15,897 nucleotides of DNA, from positions 1 to 15,897 of the forward strand of contig CAZLBV010000352.1 of NCBI GenBank assembly GCA_964557845.1, in the 5' to 3' direction. The position numbers and the translations under genes were made by a program. Source of the DNA: CAZLBV01 sp964557845 (GTDB lineage: Bacteria > Acidobacteriota > Aminicenantia > Aminicenantales > Aminicenantaceae). Below the pieces are notes generated by a model, which made no database searches, had not been told where the DNA came from, and saw only the letters and a program-made list of their open reading frames with translations. Below, one piece after another: positions 1 to 7,226 of this stretch (position 1 is its first letter; each line of letters begins with the position of its first letter).

Positions 1-101
1 ATTTTCGCCGCTTTCGCGCTTCTCCCATTTGACACCTCCATGTCTCTTAGTAATTTATATCAAGCTTTTCGAGGTGTCTACTGTTTCGGGGAAGTCCTAA
101 T
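1..101 (-). mobile_element. Possible end of an inserted mobile element at the hsdS break
   Basis: The 8-base sequence gacacctc (31-38) is repeated as its exact reverse complement gaggtgtc (71-78). On the minus strand a reading frame starts with ATG at 41 (M-E-V-S-N-G-R-S-A-K-A-A-K) and stays open to the window edge. To the right, the recognisable HsdS coding sequence begins only at about 99-102, and its frame has stops at 30, 48 and 51. This is the pattern expected if an insertion sequence, with its terminal repeat and the start of a transposase gene, interrupts hsdS. The transposase itself is not visible and no family can be named. An ordinary hairpin next to a frameshifted hsdS is the alternative. 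Confidence 0.3.
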
Positions 102-278
102 ATCCACCTTCCATCTCTCCCTACCCAACAAAAAATCGCTGACGTACTATCCTCAATCGACCAAAAAATCCAAACCGAAGAAAACAAGAAAAAAGCGCTC
201 GAGCAGCTTTTTAAAACCTTGCTCAACAACCTTATGACTGCAAAAATAAGAGTAAATAATATTAATCTTGAAATATGA
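54..278 (+). pseudogene. hsdS: Type I restriction specificity subunit HsdS, C-terminal fragment
   Basis: HsdS selects the DNA target of a type I restriction-modification complex through two target-recognition domains and conserved coiled-coil helices. Read in the frame ending at TGA 276-278, bases 99-275 encode N-I-H-L-P-S-L-P-T-Q-Q-K-I-A-D-V-L-S-S-I followed by D-Q-K-I-Q-T-E-E-N-K-K-K-A-L-E-Q-L-F-K-T. This is the hallmark proximal/distal conserved helix of HsdS (P-L-P-x-Q-x-K-I-A-x-x-L-S-x-I-D). Only this final helix is present. The frame is closed by stops at 30, 48 and 51, and the sequence before about 99 does not resemble HsdS, so the gene is interrupted or frameshifted here. The stop overlaps the ATG of the next gene (ATGA at 275-278), indicating an operon with translational coupling. 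Family identification is firm; whether an intact copy lies to the left is unknown. Confidence 0.82.
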
Positions 279-1168
279 TAAGTTTAAATGAAATTGACCA
301 AATAAGCCACTGTGCTTTTTCAGACGAAGCTTCTTATAATATTGGCAGATTTAGAGCAATAGGAATGCTTAGTCTTCCAATGGCAGCGCATGAGAATATT
401 AATTTAGATATCAAAAGAATATTAAAGAATTCAAATATTTCGGAATTCAAATGGAACAAATTAAAATCCGCAAGAATGTACCTTGGCGCAGTCAAATTAA
501 TTGACTATTTCATTGATATGGCTGAAAAAAAAATATCAAGATTAGATATTTTGATTTGGGATACTGAAGATAGCAGACACAAAATAAAGAGAAGAGATGA
601 TTGTGCTAACCTGGCAAGAATGTATTATCATTTATACAAAGACGTATTGATTAAGCGATGGCCTTCTGATTCAACCTGGATCTTATTACCTGATGAACAT
701 TCCTCATTAGATTGGGAAACAGTAAAAAATTGTTTAAAATCAAGAGAGATAAAAGTTATAGAAAGATCAGATCTATTTAAAAGATTTGCCTTACAAATAA
801 CTAAAGATTTTAACATCAAGGAGATACAGGAAGTGAAATCCTCAGTTACTCCATTGATTGGCATTGCGGATTTATTCGCAGGTATGGGAGTTTACTCTTG
901 TTTGAATTTTGAAAAATATAAATGGTGGGAACTTCAAAATTCAAAACAAGGATCTCTTTTCAACGTATCCACTAGCATAAAACTTAGTAGTCCTGATAAT
1001 CACCGTTGTCCATTGATAAAATACATTTATAATAAATGTAGAAAAAAGAAACTTGGTATATCATTAAGTCAAAAATTTGGCTTATGGACTCCAAATCCAA
1101 AAAATCCAATAAATTTTTGGCATTATAAACCTCAATCTCATGCAGATAAGGCTCCAACTAAATTTTAG
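275..1168 (+). CDS. DUF3800-like (RNase H-fold) protein within the type I R-M operon
   Basis: This 297-residue protein resembles the DUF3800 family, predicted RNase H-like proteins often found near restriction and other defence genes. Visible family-like features are an N-terminal acidic pair in a strand (F-S-D-E-A-S, D17-E18), the F-K-W-N-K-L motif (58-63), a strand with an acid (D91-I-L-I-W-D96), L-L-P-D-E-H (137-142), and a C-terminal helix I-G-I-A-D-L-F-A-G (195-203) corresponding to the Q-x-A-D-x-x-A-G element of the family. These acids would form a metal site if the fold is right. Its ATG overlaps the hsdS stop by 4 bases, and hsdR starts 8 bases after its own stop, so it is co-transcribed and probably translationally coupled. 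It is visibly richer in A+T than hsdR, which suggests separate acquisition. Substrate and role are unknown; a nuclease or accessory role in restriction is inference. Confidence 0.65.
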   Translation: MISLNEIDQISHCAFSDEASYNIGRFRAIGMLSLPMAAHENINLDIKRILKNSNISEFKWNKLKSARMYLGAVKLIDYFIDMAEKKISRLDILIWDTEDSRHKIKRRDDCANLARMYYHLYKDVLIKRWPSDSTWILLPDEHSSLDWETVKNCLKSREIKVIERSDLFKRFALQITKDFNIKEIQEVKSSVTPLIGIADLFAGMGVYSCLNFEKYKWWELQNSKQGSLFNVSTSIKLSSPDNHRCPLIKYIYNKCRKKKLGISLSQKFGLWTPNPKNPINFWHYKPQSHADKAPTKF

Positions 1169-1176
1169 GTGAATAA

Positions 1177-4119
1177 ATGGAAAGAAAAATCGGTGGAGAA
1201 AAAGGCGCGGTTCAAAACCGGATCATAAAATACGTTCAAGAACCGCATGCGGAATTCACCGATTTTAAAGGACGCAAGATCCTCCTCAAACTGGGCTGGA
1301 AATATATAAACCAGCTCGAAGCCATCCGCCTGCGTGAAGGCGAAACCGGATTCCTGTTCCGCGATATCTTCATCGACCAACTGCATAAACTCAATCCCAA
1401 ATTCATGAATGCCGCTCTCGCCCGCGATCTGATCAAATCCATAGAAAGAATCCCGGCCACCATCGAAGGTAATCTCACAGCCTGGGAGTATCTTAAAGGC
1501 CTGCGAACGCTTTTCATCCCCAAAGAAAAATGCGAACGGAATGTGCGGCTTATTGATACCGACAATATCGACAACAACACCTTTCATGTCACCGACGAAT
1601 TCACCTTCACTAACGGCACCAAAACCATCCGGCCGGATATCGTGTTTTTGATCAACGGTTTTCCGGTTTTTTTCGTCGAAACCAAAGCCTCCCACAAGCT
1701 GGAAGCCATGGCTGAGGCCCTCGAACAGGTCAAACGCTACCACCGGGAGTGTCCCGAGCTTTTAGCCCTTCTTCAGATTTTCACCCTCACTCATGCCTTA
1801 AAGTATTACTACAGCGCCACCTGGAATACATCATCTAAGCTGGTGTTTAACTGGAAAGACGAGATCGCCGGAGACTTCGAAACCCTGGTCAAGACCTTTT
1901 TCAACCGGGAGCGGGTGGTTAAAATCATCACGCATTACATCCTTTTTACCCGGCAGGATGACGAACTGCAGAAAGTGGTCCTCAGGCCTCATCAGATGTC
2001 AGCCATTCATGAACTGGTAAAGCGGGCGGCCTCGGATAAAAAGCGGGGTTTAATCTGGCATACCCAGGGTTCGGGTAAAACCTTTACCATGATCGTAACC
2101 GCCCAAAAGATCATCGAAAATCCGGTATTTAAAAATCCTACCGTGATCATGCTGGTGGACAGAAACGAACTTGAATCCCAGCTATTCAGCAATCTCTCGG
2201 CAGTGGGGATAGAGACCGTGGAGATCGCAGACAGCAAGGCCCATCTCCGCCGGCTCCTCTTACAGGATAAAAGAGGGCTGATCGTCACCATGATCCATAA
2301 GTTCGATGAGATGCCGGCTGATATCAATTTGAGGCGCAACATATTCGTGCTGGTGGATGAAGCCCACCGAACCACCGGAGGCAAGCTGGGAAATTTCCTC
2401 ATGGGCGCTCTTCCCAATGCCACTTATATGGGATTTACCGGCACTCCCATTGATAAGACCACTTACGGCAAGGGCACCTTTATCGTTTTTGGAAAAGATG
2501 ACCCGCCGCTGGGGTATCTGCATAAATACAGCATCTCTGAATCCATCGAAGACGGCACCACGGTGCCGCTTCACTACTGCCTGGCGCCCAATAAGCTGCT
2601 GGTGGATAAGGAAACTCTGGACCGGGAGTTTTTAGACCTTAAAGAGGCTGAAGGCATGAGCGATGTGGAAGAGCTCAACAAGGTGCTGGAGAAGGCCGTC
2701 AATCTAAGGAATATGCTCAAAAATGACAAGCGGGTCGAGAAGGTGACAAACTATGCGGTTGAACATTTCAGGGAGAATGTAGAACCGCTGGGGTATAAAG
2801 CCTTTGTGGTGGGGGTGGACCGGGAAGCCTGCGCCAAATACAAAAAGGAGTTGGACAAGCATCTTCCCAGGGAATATTCCGAAGTGGTTTACAGCCCTGG
2901 TCATAATGATCCTGAGGATCTGGCTCAATTTCATTTAAGCGAGCTTGAGGAAAAAAGGATCAGAAAAGCATTTAGGAAGCCCAAGGAACTGCCCAAGATT
3001 CTGATTGTGACAGAGAAGCTTTTAACCGGATTCGATGCGCCCATCCTTTACTGCATGTATCTGGATAAACCCATGCGGGATCATGTGCTGCTTCAGGCAA
3101 TTGCCCGGGTGAACCGGCCTTATGAGGATGAGAACGAGCAGAAGAAGCCGGGTGGACTGATCGTGGACTTTGTGGGTATTTTCGGAAATCTGGAAAAGGC
3201 TTTGGCCTTTGATTCCAAGGATATCGAGGGAGTTGTCCGTGATATCGAGGTATTAAAGGGGCGGTTCAAGGAGATGATGGAGGAAGCGAGGAAGGAATAT
3301 TTGAGGGTGCTCGAGGGGGCAGGATGGGACAAGGCCGTGGAAGCGGTGGTGGAGTTTTTCCGGGATGAGGAGAGGCGGCACGAATATTATCAGTTTTATC
3401 AGGAGCTTTCCGATATTTATGATATTCTGTCGCCGGATGCTTTTTTGAGGTCTTTTATTTCAGATTTTGAAACGCTGGCCAGGATTTACCGGATCCTTAA
3501 GGAGGCTTATGAACCTGGGATCCTGGTGGAGAAGGAATTTTCCCGGAAGGTAGCCAAACTGGTTCAGGAGTATACGACCACCGGGAAAATAAAAGCAGCA
3601 CTGGAAGTCTACACTATTGATGGGGATACACTGAGAAAGATAGAAGCCAGCCAGGCCACAGAAACCGAGAAGATCTTTAATCTGCTTAAGAGTATAAGGC
3701 AGTTTATAGGAGAAGAAGGCGGGTATTCGCCTTATTTGATCTCGATTGGCGAAAAGGCGGAACGAATCGCCCAGATGTATGAGGAAGGCCAGCAGAGGAA
3801 TAAAGAGATTCTTGAGAAGTTGAAACAATTGATCGCAGAGATCAATGTAGCCAGGGAGGAGCAAAAGGCGAAAAATATGACAGCCGAAGTCTTCACCATC
3901 TACTGGCTTTTGAAAAGCCAGGAGGTTAAGGGAGCTGAGCAAAAAGCCAATCAGATGAAAGGGGTCTTTGAGAAATTCCCGAGCTGGAAATGGAGCGAAG
4001 CCCAGGAACGGGAGATAAGAACTGAACTTTACAAAATGTTAACTCAGGGGGAAATTAAGGAGCCTAAAATGGTAGCAGATGAGGTTAAAAAGATGCTGCG
4101 GATTTTAAGGAGTTCGTAG
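1177..4119 (+). CDS. hsdR: Type I restriction endonuclease subunit R (HsdR)
   Basis: HsdR is the motor and nuclease subunit of type I restriction enzymes: it translocates unmethylated DNA using ATP and then cleaves it. The 980 residues match the usual length. The PD-(D/E)xK nuclease is at about 150-190: D154 (R-P-D-I-V), E168-T-K170, and the Q-x-x-x-Y motif Q184 to Y188. Superfamily 2 helicase motifs follow in order: Walker A H-T-Q-G-S-G-K-T (295-302), V-D-E-A-H (393-397), G-F-T-G-T-P (419-424), a second RecA domain with L-T-G-F-D-A-P, and motif VI Q-A-I-A-R-V-N-R (640-647). The C-terminal quarter is helical and charged, as expected for the part contacting HsdM/HsdS. The start is preceded by AGGTGA with short spacing. 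All catalytic residues are intact, so the subunit looks functional even though hsdS appears broken. The 5' and 3' halves differ in codon preference (see findings). Confidence 0.95.
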   Translation: MERKIGGEKGAVQNRIIKYVQEPHAEFTDFKGRKILLKLGWKYINQLEAIRLREGETGFLFRDIFIDQLHKLNPKFMNAALARDLIKSIERIPATIEGNLTAWEYLKGLRTLFIPKEKCERNVRLIDTDNIDNNTFHVTDEFTFTNGTKTIRPDIVFLINGFPVFFVETKASHKLEAMAEALEQVKRYHRECPELLALLQIFTLTHALKYYYSATWNTSSKLVFNWKDEIAGDFETLVKTFFNRERVVKIITHYILFTRQDDELQKVVLRPHQMSAIHELVKRAASDKKRGLIWHTQGSGKTFTMIVTAQKIIENPVFKNPTVIMLVDRNELESQLFSNLSAVGIETVEIADSKAHLRRLLLQDKRGLIVTMIHKFDEMPADINLRRNIFVLVDEAHRTTGGKLGNFLMGALPNATYMGFTGTPIDKTTYGKGTFIVFGKDDPPLGYLHKYSISESIEDGTTVPLHYCLAPNKLLVDKETLDREFLDLKEAEGMSDVEELNKVLEKAVNLRNMLKNDKRVEKVTNYAVEHFRENVEPLGYKAFVVGVDREACAKYKKELDKHLPREYSEVVYSPGHNDPEDLAQFHLSELEEKRIRKAFRKPKELPKILIVTEKLLTGFDAPILYCMYLDKPMRDHVLLQAIARVNRPYEDENEQKKPGGLIVDFVGIFGNLEKALAFDSKDIEGVVRDIEVLKGRFKEMMEEARKEYLRVLEGAGWDKAVEAVVEFFRDEERRHEYYQFYQELSDIYDILSPDAFLRSFISDFETLARIYRILKEAYEPGILVEKEFSRKVAKLVQEYTTTGKIKAALEVYTIDGDTLRKIEASQATETEKIFNLLKSIRQFIGEEGGYSPYLISIGEKAERIAQMYEEGQQRNKEILEKLKQLIAEINVAREEQKAKNMTAEVFTIYWLLKSQEVKGAEQKANQMKGVFEKFPSWKWSEAQEREIRTELYKMLTQGEIKEPKMVADEVKKMLRILRSS

Positions 4120-4183
4120 GTGGTGGGTAGTTAAATCTTGGAAGAGAGGAATGCGGAATTATAGGACAGAAGCGATTACATCA

Positions 4184-4325
4184 GAATTTAAAAGAGATGG
4201 GAAAGGCTCGAAAGGTGTTAACTGCCGAGAATTTAAAAACAAGGAGAGATTTTGGAACTAACCGCGTTTGAGTTTAAAAGCGAGGAGAAAGGTTGAAACG
4301 GTGGTAACCACGGCTGAATTTAAAA
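4184..4325 (+). repeat. Degenerate ~44-base tandem repeats before the metallopeptidase gene
   Basis: Four copies of the 10-mer gaatttaaaa (third copy gagtttaaaa) occur at 4184-4193, 4229-4238, 4270-4279 and 4316-4325, at spacings of 45, 41 and 46 bases. The bases around the later copies are also similar (taac-c-cg before, agcgagga or a close variant after). The last copy lies inside the start of the metallopeptidase gene and encodes E-F-K-S-E. The array looks like repeated duplication of the gene's own 5' end, including its ribosome binding site. Confidence 0.55.
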
Positions 4326-4582
4326 GCGAAGTGCGGCACTGGGCCGGAAAAGTCGGCGTCGAAGCCAAAGAAATCCATCTCCGCGCAATGAAACGAAAAT
4401 GGGCCAGCTGCTCCAGCAAAGGCCGGCTGACCTTTGATCCCAGCCTGCTGAGTAAACCTGAGCGCATCCGGGCCGAAGTCATCCTTCATGAACTCCTCCA
4501 CCTCAAATACCCCAACCACGGCCGGATGTTTAAGCTTTTACTGAATACGTATTTGAGTAAGATTGAGAGTCACAGAGGTTAA
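4301..4582 (+). CDS. YgjP-like (DUF45) M48-type zinc metallopeptidase
   Basis: This small YgjP/DUF45-type zinc-dependent peptidase belongs to a family regularly encoded next to hsdR in type I restriction operons. Its physiological substrate is unknown. The core is complete: M-K-R-K-W-A-S-C-S-S-K-G (the family's K-x-x-W-G-S-C-s-x-x-G signature), then H-E-L-L-H (residues 63-67 from this start) followed by K-Y-P-N-H with the third zinc ligand at H73 and then F76. I place the start at GTG 4301 (93 residues) because AGGAGAAAGG at 4283-4292 sits 8 bases upstream and the protein then begins at the usual family position. An upstream in-frame TTG at 4268 would give 104 residues but lies within the tandem repeat array and has a poorer site. 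It lies about 180 bases after hsdR, probably in the same transcript. Its last 56 coding bases reappear at 9402-9457. Confidence 0.8.
   Translation: MVTTAEFKSEVRHWAGKVGVEAKEIHLRAMKRKWASCSSKGRLTFDPSLLSKPERIRAEVILHELLHLKYPNHGRMFKLLLNTYLSKIESHRG
4511..4566 (+). repeat. 56-bp direct repeat, left copy (3' end of metallopeptidase gene)
   Basis: Bases 4511-4566 match 9402-9457 in the same orientation at 53 of 56 positions by my hand alignment, with no gaps. The repeat covers codons for P-N-H-G-R-M through L-S-K-I-E. Similarity stops sharply on both sides. The two copies bracket about 4.8 kb of A+T-rich accessory DNA. Confidence 0.9.
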
Positions 4583-4640
4583 AAAATAAATAATTCATTA
4601 TGTATATTTCTATATTTTTAACAGAGGGAGGATTATATAT

Positions 4641-5897
4641 ATGATTAAACCCACTATAAAAATATTTATATGCGCCTTAATATTACTTGTCTTCTGGGGA
4701 TGCTATACTCCGGTGCAAATTGAAACAACTACAAAAAATCAACCTATTATTGTAGATACGGAAAAAACCGCAGGTATTCTATTTAAAAGAACAATAATAG
4801 AAGTCCTTCCTGGTAAAGAAATAGGCTGGCAATACACGGGAATAGCCAGTGTTAAGAGTTCGCCGATATATTGGCAAAGTACTGTCACTATAGGAGATGA
4901 AGTTTTCAACGAAATTGTCAATGATGAATTAAGAAATGCAGGTTATAAAGTAATTGGAGCAGACCGCCTTCTTTTTGATGATTTTGACTCGTATGAAGCA
5001 GACTACCTCCTTGGAGCGAAAATAAAAGATATGGAATTTAATACATATGATTCTGTTACATTACATGAATCTGATGGCTATATGAAGGTTCAGTGGGAAT
5101 TGTATGATAAACGAAGCAGGCAGGTTATTTATAAATATGAAACTGAGGGATCATCTAAACTAGAGGCGAAAGGAGGAACCGAATGCTTATTTTTGGCATT
5201 CAGAATTGCGACAAGAAACCTTTTAGCTGATAAACGGTTCGTTAATATTTTAGTTGTTCAAAGTGATGTTGAATCCGATACTAAAAAACAATCAGAAATT
5301 GTATTTATAGAAAAAGTAGATTTACCGGATATGCAGAATATTACCCAGCTTCTTAAAAGAGCCGTCGAGTCAGTAGTGACTATCAAAGTTGAATATGGCC
5401 TTGCAAGTGGCTTGATAATATCAGAAAAAGGATATGTAGTGACAAATTATCATGGTATAGAAGGCAAAAATCTAATAGATGTTACCCTTTCCAACGGAAT
5501 AACACTTAAAGCCGATGTTATGAAAGTCAATCATGAATATGATCTGGCTCTATTAAGGATCGAAGGTTCAGGATTTAAACCTCTACCTTTAGGAGATTCA
5601 GATAGAATAGAGCTTGGAGAGGATATTTATGCTATTGGTACGCCTGTTTTAAATGAGCTTAGTCAAAGTGTGACAGCGGGCATTGTAGGTGGAAAACGTA
5701 AATTTAATCAAATTGAATATATTCAGATCGACGCCAGTGTCAATCCAGGAAATAGCGGGGGGCCAATTATTAATAAGGAAGGAAAGGCATTTGGGATTGT
5801 GACTTTGAAAATTCCTGAGTCTGAAGGGCTGGGATTTTGCATCCCCATTAATTTAGTAAGTGAAAAGCTCGGGCTTAAAATCAGTGATACAAAATAA
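4641..5897 (+). CDS. Putative lipoprotein with C-terminal trypsin/HtrA-like serine protease domain
   Basis: The 418 residues begin with a signal peptide (K-I-F-I-C-A-L-I-L-L-V-F-W-G) followed by C21, a probable though imperfect lipobox, which places the protein on a membrane outside the cytoplasm. Residues about 22-225 form a domain I do not recognise. Residues about 235-410 are an S1C (HtrA/DegP) type protease with an intact triad: H271 in V-V-T-N-Y-H-G, D301 in Y-D-L-A-L-L-R, and S372 in N-P-G-N-S-G-G-P. There is no PDZ domain after it, unlike DegP/DegS. GAGGGAGG at about 4623-4630 is the ribosome binding site, 10 bases before ATG. It lies inside the repeat-bracketed segment and is A+T-rich like its right-hand neighbour. 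It probably cleaves or senses misfolded envelope proteins, by family analogy only; a link to the neighbouring defence-like genes is not shown. Confidence 0.85.
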   Translation: MIKPTIKIFICALILLVFWGCYTPVQIETTTKNQPIIVDTEKTAGILFKRTIIEVLPGKEIGWQYTGIASVKSSPIYWQSTVTIGDEVFNEIVNDELRNAGYKVIGADRLLFDDFDSYEADYLLGAKIKDMEFNTYDSVTLHESDGYMKVQWELYDKRSRQVIYKYETEGSSKLEAKGGTECLFLAFRIATRNLLADKRFVNILVVQSDVESDTKKQSEIVFIEKVDLPDMQNITQLLKRAVESVVTIKVEYGLASGLIISEKGYVVTNYHGIEGKNLIDVTLSNGITLKADVMKVNHEYDLALLRIEGSGFKPLPLGDSDRIELGEDIYAIGTPVLNELSQSVTAGIVGGKRKFNQIEYIQIDASVNPGNSGGPIINKEGKAFGIVTLKIPESEGLGFCIPINLVSEKLGLKISDTK

Positions 5898-6085
5898 ATT
5901 GGAATAAGCATCGAAAGATATATGGAGAAAACAAATTTTATACCCACATTGGGAAAGAATACTGAGGACAGGATATTAAAGACAAATTTATGAATTTATT
6001 AATTTTTAAATGAATAAATATTAGACATATAAATATCGGCGGATGATTGTCGCATTAATTCGTTAAGAAATAAAGGATCTCCAAA

Positions 6086-6997
6086 ATGGAAATTTGTGTT
6101 TTATGCAATAGTGAATTGATACGTATAGAAAAAATACAAGGGACTGGATTGCGTCACCATGAGTGCAGAGTATGTGGAAGGTATACATCAGAAAGCTTTG
6201 ATGATTCTAGTTTAAAATCAATGTCAAAGGAAGACAGAGCTATGCTATCAGCCTATACTAGAGAGCATTACGAGTGTGGTGCTGAAGAGACTGAACTTCA
6301 AAATCTTGATGAACAACAAATAGAAAGAATTATAGAAAGATATAAAAAAAAATCATTGGACGATAAGCTTAATAATTTCATTAAATTTATAAAGAAGAAA
6401 ACAAGTTTTTATGGAGAAGAGATAGAAATAGATCTCAGTAAGGATTATCCAGTAACTTATTCAAAGGATACAAAAGAATTCTACAATATATTTTTGCTTG
6501 CTAAAGAATTTGGATTTATTAAGACTGAAGTAACTTCAGGACCTGAACAGTATCTTGAATTATCATTATCAGGGTGGAATAAATTTGAAGAAATAAACAA
6601 ATCAGAAACAGTTTCAAATAAATGTTTTGTAGCTATGTCCTGCAGCGATGAATTAAGAGAGATTTATGATAATGGAATAAAAAAAGCTGTTGAGGAGACA
6701 GGATATCAACCTATTTTTATCGAGCGAGAAGAACATAATGAAAAAATTTGCGACTTAATCATAGCTAAAATCCGGGAATGTAAATTTCTAATTGCTGATG
6801 TAACCGGCCAAAGACAAAACGTTTATTATGAAGCCGGCTTTGCACAGGGATTAAATCGTGATGTTATTTGGACATGCAGAAATGACGAAATTGAAAAAGC
6901 GCACTTTGATACCCGTCAGTACAACCACATTGTTTGGGAAAATGCTGAAGATTTAAAGAAAAAATTGTATAACAGGATCAAGGCAACTATATTGTGA
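6086..6997 (+). CDS. Zinc-ribbon protein with C-terminal TIR/nucleoside deoxyribosyltransferase-like domain
   Basis: Three parts are visible in 303 residues. (1) An N-terminal zinc ribbon has C4-x-x-C7 and C27-x-x-C30. (2) The middle (about 125-170) looks like a winged helix, with F-Y-N-I-F-L-L-A-K-E-F-G-F-I followed by L-E-L-S-L-S-G-W. (3) The C-terminal alpha/beta domain (about 178-300) has K-C-F-V-A-M-S as first strand, then C-K-F-L-I-A-D-V-T (D238) and N-V-Y-Y-E-A-G-F-A with E249 at the place of the catalytic Glu of nucleoside 2-deoxyribosyltransferases and the related TIR-like folds. Such domains cleave N-glycosidic bonds (nucleosides or NAD), and many serve as effectors in bacterial immunity. 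The ribosome binding site is AAAGGAT. It lies 188 bases after the protease gene and points toward the TcmP fusion gene. A role as a defence effector is inference; a nucleotide-salvage enzyme is less likely given the added ribbon. Confidence 0.7.
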   Translation: MEICVLCNSELIRIEKIQGTGLRHHECRVCGRYTSESFDDSSLKSMSKEDRAMLSAYTREHYECGAEETELQNLDEQQIERIIERYKKKSLDDKLNNFIKFIKKKTSFYGEEIEIDLSKDYPVTYSKDTKEFYNIFLLAKEFGFIKTEVTSGPEQYLELSLSGWNKFEEINKSETVSNKCFVAMSCSDELREIYDNGIKKAVEETGYQPIFIEREEHNEKICDLIIAKIRECKFLIADVTGQRQNVYYEAGFAQGLNRDVIWTCRNDEIEKAHFDTRQYNHIVWENAEDLKKKLYNRIKATIL

Positions 6998-7159
6998 ATT
7001 TTTTAAAATTCTTTCATAAACTTTAAAAATGGAATTGCTGTTTTTAAGCAAGAAGACATGTAACCTAACATGATTTGCCTTTTTGAAACACTTGAGTAAT
7101 GAACTCTCACAGACAGTGAGTCCCAACATTCATTTAAGTCTTTAATCAATCTTTAGATA

Positions 7160-7179
7160 GTTTCAGCAAATGCTGAAAC
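7160..7179. terminator. Hairpin between convergent genes, possible bidirectional terminator
   Basis: gtttcagca (7160-7168) pairs perfectly with tgctgaaac (7171-7179); the innermost pairs cannot all close, so the real loop is about 6 bases. It lies between the 3' ends of the zinc-ribbon protein gene (+) and the TcmP fusion gene (-). No long T tract follows on either strand (only a gattttaat stretch on +), so it would be a weak terminator or an mRNA-stabilising stem. The rest of 6998-7226 shows nothing else. Confidence 0.45.
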
Positions 7180-7226
7180 AGGGGATTTTAATGAAATTAA
7201 GATTGTGGATTAGCCTGTTCACAATT

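Noticed and set aside
40..237. Plus-strand 65-codon open frame at the left edge
   Set aside because: It overlaps the HsdS-encoding frame, and its lysine/serine-rich end is the out-of-frame reading of the conserved HsdS helix.
2357..2635. Open frames within hsdR on both strands
   Set aside because: They are shadows of the hsdR coding frame, which carries all expected motifs; none has a ribosome site or recognisable domain.
4120..4267. Possible short gene between hsdR and the metallopeptidase
   Set aside because: It holds no frame of useful length with a ribosome site; the sequence is better explained by the degenerate tandem repeats.
5994..6019. Inverted repeat atttatt/aataaat upstream of the zinc-ribbon gene
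   Set aside because: It consists only of A and T in A+T-rich DNA and is expected by chance; not listed as a feature.
7102..7118. ctcac-agaca-gtgag short stem in the convergent intergenic region
   Set aside because: The five-base arms are too short to support a call next to the much better stem at 7160-7179.
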